Assembly (NCBI GenBank): GCA_009363875.1
Contig: CM018695.1
Location: forward strand, 17,084,755-17,148,754
Reading direction: 5' to 3'
Length of the DNA: 64,000 nucleotides
DNA from: Mikania micrantha
Lineage: Eukaryota; Streptophyta; Magnoliopsida; Asterales; Asteraceae
Position 1 is the first letter of the stretch. Every line of letters begins with the position of its first letter. The notes beneath the pieces are model-generated. The model did not search any database and was not told where the DNA came from. It saw nothing but the letters and a program-made list of their open reading frames with translations. Shown here in pieces: positions 57,301-64,000 of the stretch. Position numbers and translations under genes: made by a program.

Positions 57301-60300
57301 TGATATTGATTGTTTTATAGCTATTAATTTTTCACCTTATGCATCCATAGTTCGCCATTTTCTATTAAAAGCATGATAGGCAAGACAATTTTCAAAATAA
57401 ATTAATATATGCTGAAACCTTTTTATCTGCAGTTATTGAAAGTGTTGCTGTGGTGGAGGATCACATTCCTGATCAAGCCGTTGAACCGCTGAAGGAATCT
57501 CAAGTGGAAGAAGTGATACATACTCCAGAGAATGTGAATGTGACTGTGGAAGTGGCTATTGTGGAGGAGAATGAGGAGGCACCTGAATTAGTTGTTGAAA
57601 CGCAGGAACCATCTCAGCTGGTTGTTGAGCCACCACAGCTGGTTGTTGAGTCCAACACCAAGATTGATGAAGTCCCAAGGAAGTCATATGCTTCAATTGT
57701 AAGCTGTTTTTATTATCTAGCTTTTAATTATGATAATGTTATTTGCAGGCATTTGCAGCTATCGTATTAAATTTTGTTAGGTCCTAAAATACAAATACCA
57801 AGTTTGATCCTATGTTGTCAAAAGCCCTTTAGGCATGCAAGGCGAGGCACAAAAAGCACCTTGCAATCATCCAGTTCTTTAAGCAAGATTCCGAAAAGGT
57901 TTTAGCAAAGATTCTGGCCAGATTTTTTCGAGATTCCGATCAAATCCTGTAATATCTGACCAAATTTGCTTAAAACTTTAAATAGACCTAGAACCTGGCT
58001 ATACTATCCTAAACTAGCCTAAACAAGCCTAAAACATGTCTTCAACTCCTAAATATGGTATGTATATCCTATGTGTCTTGTTAATCTCAAGCCCTCGTTT
58101 TTAAGCAACTTTGACTTAGGAGTTAGGCCTAAGGTGCGCTTTCTTTGCACCTTGAGTGCACCTTGCGGCTTCGATGACTATAATTTGATCTCAATCAAGA
58201 TCGTCTCTTTCTTATTTATTATAAAACTTGACTCGTACAAAACAAGAATGCTAACCTCCTTTTATCGACTTTGACGGCCTGGATTTTGACAGCCTGATTA
58301 TAGGAATTAAACTTGTCACTTTTGAGTTTGGACCCCCAAACATGATTAGAACCAACATAATATGTTATACATTCTATTAATTTTGAAGGTAATGGACCTG
58401 AAGCAGAATGGTGTGGCTTTCTCACCCCCAGCACCTGTTCTAAGGAAACCTCAGCCAAAGAACCAAGAGCAGCAGGTGAACAGTGTCCCCACTGCTGCTG
58501 TAGTCCCTGAGGCAGCAGCTTCTAATGTTGATTCTGTTGAAAATGGTTCTCATGAGGAAGAAGGTATATGCATATAACTATATATTTATTGAGATCAATA
58601 TCATATTTTTTACATAATGTTCTCCGTTACCCGAGGTTATTCTGGGATGAGATTGGCCTGAAAAGCCTGGTTTTAGGCATTGTTGAGCTTGAACATTGCA
58701 TATTGATTCTAAGAATTTATACAAAGGTCCCCTTAGTCCTGATTTTCTGGTCACTTTATATATTTCTATGAAGTATGCTTGTGATTTTTTAAGTTATATA
58801 TATCTATGTAGTTTGCTTGTGATTTTTCAAGTTTTGTCTGTATTTTTATTTTGTGGTGAGTTATATGTTGTTTTGACATGTATTGTAAATGTAAATTTTA
58901 AGCATGACAAAATAGGCATGTTGGGTCGGGTCAGGTAACATGTCAGAATGGGTTCGGGTGGGTGCATGTCATGATGAGTTTTAAGCAAAATCAATGTGGG
59001 TTTAAATGAGTTGATTTTAAAAAACATCAATTTAGTTCAAGTTAAAATGGGTTGTAAGTAAACAAGTTGTATATTTACGTAATCTTTGGTAATTTTATCA
59101 TCAAATATATTATTGATAATTATTATCTGTTTGATCTATTTTGTTCTCATAATTTTTAGGTTATCTATCTTGACCTGCATTGTGTTAAGGTGTTACCTAT
59201 GTCAACTTGTTCTTTGTTATAATGTTACCCATTTCAACTCAAAATACAATAATTGCTCACCCAAACCAACCCATTGATCTTGCTTTTGGTCATGATTGCC
59301 ATGTCTAGTAAATTTGTGTATCTTTATACCTTTTTAATACCTTTTTAAAACTAATTTGAGTGTTTAGTTAAAAATATTACATTTTTTGTATTAAAAAGTT
59401 AAATTCATTCATGCTTTCAAAGTTTTAGACGTTTCTTGTATTATATTATTTTAATTATAAATAAATAGAGCATCTAATAGAAAACTATGACACTAGTTAT
59501 GAATGTTTGGGACGGTGCCTTTATAGCCTAGGCTTATGCAACTTATTCATGATCAGGTTATTTTATAATCACAGACCTGGGCCTAGATTGTTGCACCTGT
59601 TAGTTGTTTTCTTGTTTTTATATGCACAAATGCTAATTGTTTGTTTTGGGCAGCTGATGGCTATTCTATTTACATCAAGGGTCTCCCAATGAATGCTACA
59701 CCTGCTTTGTTGGAGGATGAATTCAAGAGGTTTGGGCCTATTAAGCCCAACGGCATTCAAGTTCGAAGCAACAGGGTACATTCTAATATTCTCTAAGTTG
59801 TCTTGTGATGAAATTTGAACTCACACACAATCACAATATAATATGAATTCAACACACATTTAGAAGGATTAACTTGTATTGATTGATATTGAAGAATTAC
59901 AGAGAATGGAAATGACAAATGGAAACAATTCCTAGGGTAAAACCCTTCTCACTGCACAAGCAGGAGCCCAAACTGATTTCTAAATAATTTCCTTCACACA
60001 CAAGCCTTCCCTCTATTTATAATTCATTCTCAAGCACACTGGACAATATTACTAAACTACCCTAATCTAGAACTTCTCATTACTACTACTATTACTAATA
60101 TATTAATATAACTATCATAATCTCTATCATTACTCCCCCCTTGGGAGTTAACCATTGATCCTGCCTCGCTTCCATGAACTTGCATTCCGGACGTTTGTGA
60201 GCTGGCCCATATCGATTACCCCAACGCAAACGAATTACTTTCTTCCTACGTCCTTTCCATTCCAAACGTAGAAGATATCGAACTCGTCGAGCACCATGAA

Positions 60301-63300
60301 GAACATGTCCCGGCTTAGCAATGTAGGTGCCTCCTGATCGAATGGAGGGGCACAAGTATGGATTCTTTGGTAGAATTGTGGACTGTCGGTCATAGGATGG
60401 AGTTGACCCTCCCGATTTGGGCATAGACTGGCCCCATATGTGAGTAGCTTCAAAAGGTCCAAGGGGGTCCCCACAAAGGAAATCATATATGTTGCTGAGA
60501 ATAGGGAGCCACTCTTCAACATTTGTTACCAAAGCATCAGGAGTGGAATGTGTGTCCAAATTGAAGTTCACCTTTGGAATGTTTGTCGGAGGTTCAAATC
60601 CACATAATTCGGGCAATTGGAGCTTCTGCAAATCCACTGAACCATCCTTAGAGCCTGAAGAGGTCTTGGAATCGGACAAACTAATGCCAGATGATCCCAC
60701 TTGATCCTCAACAAATTGTTTGTCCTGTTTCGTCATCCAATCAAGAATAGTTTTGCGAAATTCTATTGAGGCCAATCGTTCCTCGTGCAACAAGTTGAGC
60801 GATGTTTTAATTTCTGTCACCTCTTTCTGAAGTTGAACGATCTGTTGTTCATGAGCATCTAATCGAGAGACGTGATCACCCATGACTGAAATCAGCAATT
60901 GACTGAGAGGCGATCTGGAATATCTATCGATAAAACCTGAAATCTGCGATTACGTGAAGAGAGAAGACGGAGATTCAACCGAGAGTTTGAAATCTGCAGC
61001 AATTAAGGACGACGGCGGTGATTAGCTCCAACAGGGAGGAGTCGGGAATGAAATTGAAGGTGTAGAATCGGCAGAAACTGAAATCGGCGGTTAATTTGAA
61101 TCGACGAAGCTGGAAAAAATCAAATACAATCGACGGCAGGTCTACGGCAAGGTCGGACCATTGATGAAATTTGAACTCACACACAATCACAATATAATAT
61201 GAATTCAACACACATTTAGAAGGATTAACTTGTATTGATTGATATTGAAGAATTACAGAGAATGGAAATGACAAATGGAAACAATTCCCAGGGTAAAACC
61301 CTTCTCATTGCACAAGCAGGAGCCCAAACTGATTTCTAAATAATTTCCTTCACACACAAGCCTTCCCTCTGTTTATAATTCATTCTCAAGCACACTAGAC
61401 AATATTACTAAATTACCCTAATCTAGAACTTCTCATTACTACTACTATTACTAATATATTAATATAACTATCATAATCTCTATCATCTTGTATGTGCATT
61501 TAATCTACAAAATTCATGGCAGCTACAGGGATTTTGTTTTGGATTTGTTGAATTTGAGGTGCCTGAAGCAGTTCAAAAGGCAATTGAGGTATTTAGTAAA
61601 TAGATAGAAAATAAAGAATATATCTTTTTTTTTTTAACAAGTTTTTACAGCAATCCGCCTTTGGCGGGGCTTGAACTCTTGACTCTCAAGAAGAGCGACA
61701 CCTTAACTCTAATAGAGTTTGCCATCAAATGAATATTTTCATGTATCAATAAAATAATCCATTTTTTTTAATCCATGTACCAACTTTCTGGTCTTCTATG
61801 CTACTTCCGTCACTAGTAAATTTCATCGATGACAATTGGTAGTTTTCAATGTTATTTTTATGTACCCTAACGCCTTGTGACATGATTTTATGATGATTTA
61901 GGCGTCACCAGTTGCAATTAATGGACGCAATGCTGTTGTTGAGGAGAAACGGTCCACAAACTCTAAAGGCAAGTCTTAAATATAATTTTATTTTATGCAT
62001 GTTTGTCAATTGTCTGATGTATATTAAGTGGTTGTTTGATAGCATTTTAATGGTCATCCTCCTAATGGTTCATAGCCTCTTAATGATTAATAGGTAACCT
62101 TATCTGAATGGTTAAGAAGTAACATTAAGAGGTAAACTTTTAATCATTTAAACTTAAGGTTACCTCTTAATGATCATTAAGAGGCTACCAAACAGCCCCT
62201 AAGACCATCTTCAAGACTACAATGCAAAACCTCAAAAAAAAACCCCACAAACAGAGTCTTCTGCTATATCAGATTTTTATTACCTTTGAAAACACCCATT
62301 TACTCTTCAATCCTACATCACTAAAACAACCTTAAATTTTTACATTACTACCACTTTTTACATTTATGTTTCTTGGCCAAATTATATTATATACTAAAAG
62401 TATTAATTATTTAATCATTTATAAAAGTTTAATCATCTGTCATTATATACAAATTTATTACTATTGTGTAAAAATATATGAAAATTAAAATTAATTTTAT
62501 AGAAATAAAAATGTAAAAGAAATAAAATTGAATTAGCCCACATCATGACCATCTTCTCCCATTCTACAACTCTCCAGTTACCTCCTTAATTTCTCACTTA
62601 ATTTGTTAAAGGAAAAAAGTTTAAAAAGCACAGTACAACCCAACCCAACCCAACCCAACCCTGTTTGACATGTGTTTCTCACGAACGCGAGGCTTCCATG
62701 CTCATCCCTCCTGGCTCCTACAGATGTTTCACGTGACCGCATCAGCCCAATAATGCCAATGGATGCCTTGCGTTGGGCATGTTTAAGATATTAGTTTATG
62801 TTTTTCTTGAAAAAAACGTAAGCTTTAAAATGCTTTTTGAGGTGTTTGACTCGTAGTTTATTTATAATTAACTTCTAAAAGCTTACCTAGGGGTGTTTGT
62901 AAGCCATTAAATTAAACGACAACCTGGTCGGAAGCAAATTGACAGGTGTGAGATTTAAGTGCATGGTTGGTACTTGTAGGCTTGGACCCAGTTCTGTAAA
63001 CCTAGAATCTAGAAGACTTGTGTATTAATTGATCTATAATTTTTCTTAAACAGGAACACGTGGACGATTTCCCATGGGAAGGGGTGGAGGATTTAGAAAC
63101 GAAGGAATGAGGGGCCGTGGAAGCTTCACTGGCGGAAGAGGGTACAACCGGGGTGGTGATTTTGGGAGGAATGATTATGGCGGCAGCAAGGGTGGTGGGC
63201 GTGGGGGAGCACCACCAAATCGTGGTGGCGATGGATATCAGAGGGAGCGTGTGAACCGGGGGATGGGTGTTAATGGGACAGCCAAAAGCATGGCACCGCG

Positions 63301-63319
63301 AGTTCCTGCTACTGCTTGA
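54308..63319 (+). CDS. G3BP: G3BP-like NTF2-RRM-RGG RNA-binding protein, nine exons
   Basis: Exons 54308-54355, 55518-55655, 56225-56513, 57433-57698, 58389-58563, 59654-59775, 61523-61588, 61902-61968 and 63054-63319; phases match, total 1437 nt (478 residues plus stop), the usual plant G3BP-like length. Residues about 15-140 are an NTF2-like domain (VGNAFVQQYYHILHQSPGLV, VLVTGYLTGKD, FFLATQDKGYFVLND). Residues 160-245 are acidic, with VEVAIVEENEEAPELVVE. The RRM starts near 310 (RNP2-like IYIKGL, RNP1-like GFCFGFVEF at about 349-357). Residues 391-478 form an RGG tail. Homologues bind RNA and join stress granules; nuclear transport and deubiquitinase partners are known for animal G3BP, and are not inferred here. 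Introns are GT-AG except the last, which is GC-AG. Confidence 0.93.
55701..55974 (-). mobile_element. SINE-like retroposon in intron 2, 18-bp target duplication
   Basis: Perfect 18-bp flanks TTATTAATCATCATGTAT lie at 55683-55700 and 55975-55992. On the minus strand the element ends with GGGATTTTTACTGGGTATGC and a TTGTTGTTGT tail, the familiar 3' end of a widespread plant retroposon family with (TTG)n tails. No clear Pol III boxes were found, so it may be a SINE or a 5'-truncated LINE 3' end. Confidence 0.85.
56694..57141. repeat. 224-bp tandem duplication in intron 3
   Basis: ATAACTATGAATTTTTACTT begins at 56694 and again at 56918; both copies run to CCTATGAAGTGTAATA with only a few substitutions (for example GCAACTCG versus GCAGCTCG). 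It is a recent local duplication with no coding content. Confidence 0.92.
59806..61485 (-). mobile_element. Young non-autonomous LTR element in intron 6 of the G3BP-like gene
   Basis: Two 324-bp LTRs (59806-60129 and 61162-61485) differ at five positions, all transitions. A perfect 5-bp target duplication TCTTG flanks the element (59801-59805 and 61486-61490). On the minus strand the right-hand LTR is 5': a primer site TGGTCCGACC lies one base inside it (complementary to a tRNA ending GGUCGGACCA), and a polypurine tract AGGGGGGAGTAA abuts the left LTR. The interior is only 1032 bp, so it lacks protease, reverse transcriptase and integrase and must depend on enzymes supplied elsewhere. It lies antisense to the host gene. 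Confidence 0.92.
60095..60883 (-). CDS. ORF of the non-autonomous LTR element: gag-like N-terminus, pol-tail remnant
   Basis: The ORF starts at ATG 60881-60883 and runs 262 codons, ending inside the 3' LTR. The N-terminus (DAHEQQIVQLQKEVTEIK) is predicted coiled coil, as in the start of many gypsy gag proteins. The middle has LQKLQLPELCGFEPP, similar to the segment that opens the gag capsid domain (LELPxFxG). The C-terminal RYLLRLEWKG and QDQWLTPKGG resemble the chromodomain-like end of a gypsy pol just before the polypurine tract. Everything between appears lost, which fits a large internal deletion that fused the two ends in frame. No catalytic motif is present. The track frame extends to 60898 through a TTG. 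Confidence 0.6.
   Translation of the reverse strand: MGDHVSRLDAHEQQIVQLQKEVTEIKTSLNLLHEERLASIEFRKTILDWMTKQDKQFVEDQVGSSGISLSDSKTSSGSKDGSVDLQKLQLPELCGFEPPTNIPKVNFNLDTHSTPDALVTNVEEWLPILSNIYDFLCGDPLGPFEATHIWGQSMPKSGGSTPSYDRQSTILPKNPYLCPSIRSGGTYIAKPGHVLHGARRVRYLLRLEWKGRRKKVIRLRWGNRYGPAHKRPECKFMEARQDQWLTPKGGVMIEIMIVILIY
61626..61735 (-). mobile_element. Short tRNA-derived SINE in intron 7
   Basis: On the minus strand: GATGGCAAACTC, an A-box-like TAGAGTTAAGGTG, a B-box-like GAGTTCAAGCCCC, then GCCAAAGGCGGATTG and a terminal A run (T run 61625-61635 on the plus strand). The order and spacing resemble tRNA-Ser/Leu-derived SINE heads. Target duplications are uncertain (possible GAATAT on each side). 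Confidence 0.65.
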
Positions 63320-63662
63320 ACAAGTGAGTGATGGGTTATCATTGGAAATTGGTTACTTTGATTGGTTTAGTTAGGAAATTTTTGGTTTACCTGTGTTGTG
63401 TAGTATAGTAGCTATTTGTATTTCTTTTTTTTTTTTGAATTTTTTGCTGTTGGACATGGATTTTGGTAGAGTTAGAGATGATGATTGGTCTTATTGCTGG
63501 AAAGCTGGGTCATGTACAATTGCGAACTTTGGGCCTAGGCCTGCTTGCCTGCCAACTTAAAAAATGCTGAAAGTTGAACCGGATTTAATATCGTCTTCAC
63601 TCTTCAGTTTGTGTTTCTGACCTGAAAATTTAGGTTTTTATGACCTGTTTTACAGTTAACAC

Positions 63663-64000
63663 CAGTGTTGTAAAAATTGACCTAAGCGGCCTCCTAGGTG
63701 CTAGGCACCTGAAAACCTTGTCGATTTTGCCCTAGGCGGCAGTGTTGTAAAAATCGCGATTAGGCGGCTGATTAATAGGGATTAATCGGTAATCGGCCCC
63801 TAATCGATTAATTTTAGCCTAGTCGCCCAATTAATCGGTAGTCGGTCAAAATCGGTCAACATTGGAGCTAGTCGGCTCTAGTCGGGAAAATCGGACTAAT
63901 CGGTGCACCTGAGATTCCGGCGATTCGAGCCAATTTCCTGTTAAATCCTTCAATTTAACCACCAAGAACAAAAATAGAACTGACTCACCTGAGATTCCGG
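63663..64000. mobile_element. hAT-type MITE-like repeats, running off the window
   Basis: CAGTGTTGTAAAAATT at 63663 and CAGTGTTGTAAAAATC at 63740 are hAT-like terminal repeats. The second opens a block of GATTAATCGG, CTAGTCG and GGTCAAAATCGG words, as in the MITE at 7265-7416. CACCTGAGATTCCGG occurs at 63906 and 63986. The right end lies beyond 64000. Confidence 0.7.

Noticed and set aside
60489..60704. Plus-strand frame within the non-autonomous LTR element
   Set aside because: It is antisense to the longer ORF, which agrees with the primer site and polypurine tract orientation.

Overview
This window is AT-rich plant nuclear DNA, probably from a eudicot and plausibly from the Asteraceae. 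That taxonomic guess is an inference from two spliced genes with plant-type proteins and from the style of the Ty3/gypsy LTRs and foldback elements; no marker gene fixes the species. Two host genes bracket about 45 kb of nested transposable elements.

Left gene (about 1.8-9.4 kb, + strand): a six-exon gene for an ERD2-like (ER-lumen-protein-retaining-receptor family) membrane protein of 273 predicted residues. Its fourth intron is 4.3 kb and holds a 152-bp hAT-type MITE. Right gene (about 53.9-63.6 kb, + strand): a nine-exon gene for a plant G3BP-like protein (NTF2 domain, acidic linker, RRM, RGG tail; 478 predicted residues). Its last intron is GC-AG. Its introns hold a SINE-like retroposon with an 18-bp target duplication, a 224-bp tandem duplication, a young 1.68-kb non-autonomous LTR element with a 262-codon ORF, and a short tRNA-derived SINE.

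Between the genes: 9.7-18.3 kb is a mosaic of a non-autonomous hAT-like element, copia debris (LTR-like piece and antisense gag fragment), gypsy LTR pieces and minisatellites. At 18392-29761 lies a full-length Ty3/gypsy element (two LTRs of about 2.8 and 3.0 kb, tRNA-Met primer site, gag-pol with stops and a frameshift) inserted inside a foldback element. At 30.1-33.1 kb are tandem repeats and a copia polypurine tract plus LTR start. At 33163-37231 is a solo gypsy LTR carrying two smaller insertions. At 37232-43264 are the gag start, primer site and LTR of a minus-strand gypsy whose LTR was split by a hAT transposon with a two-lesion transposase. At 43.3-45.6 kb are inverted and direct repeats; at 45664 to about 50960 is a decayed minus-strand gypsy; at 51.4-53.7 kb are two more foldback elements and a SINE.

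The most unusual signals concern the LTRs. Several divergent LTRs share a splice-donor-like GTGAGT site matched about 0.5-0.6 kb downstream by its own reverse complement, which differs from family to family yet stays complementary. Four LTR regions carry reiterated short palindromes upstream of a TATA-like box, one next to four G-boxes. A five-copy foldback family is bounded by microsatellites, and a copy sits upstream of each host gene.
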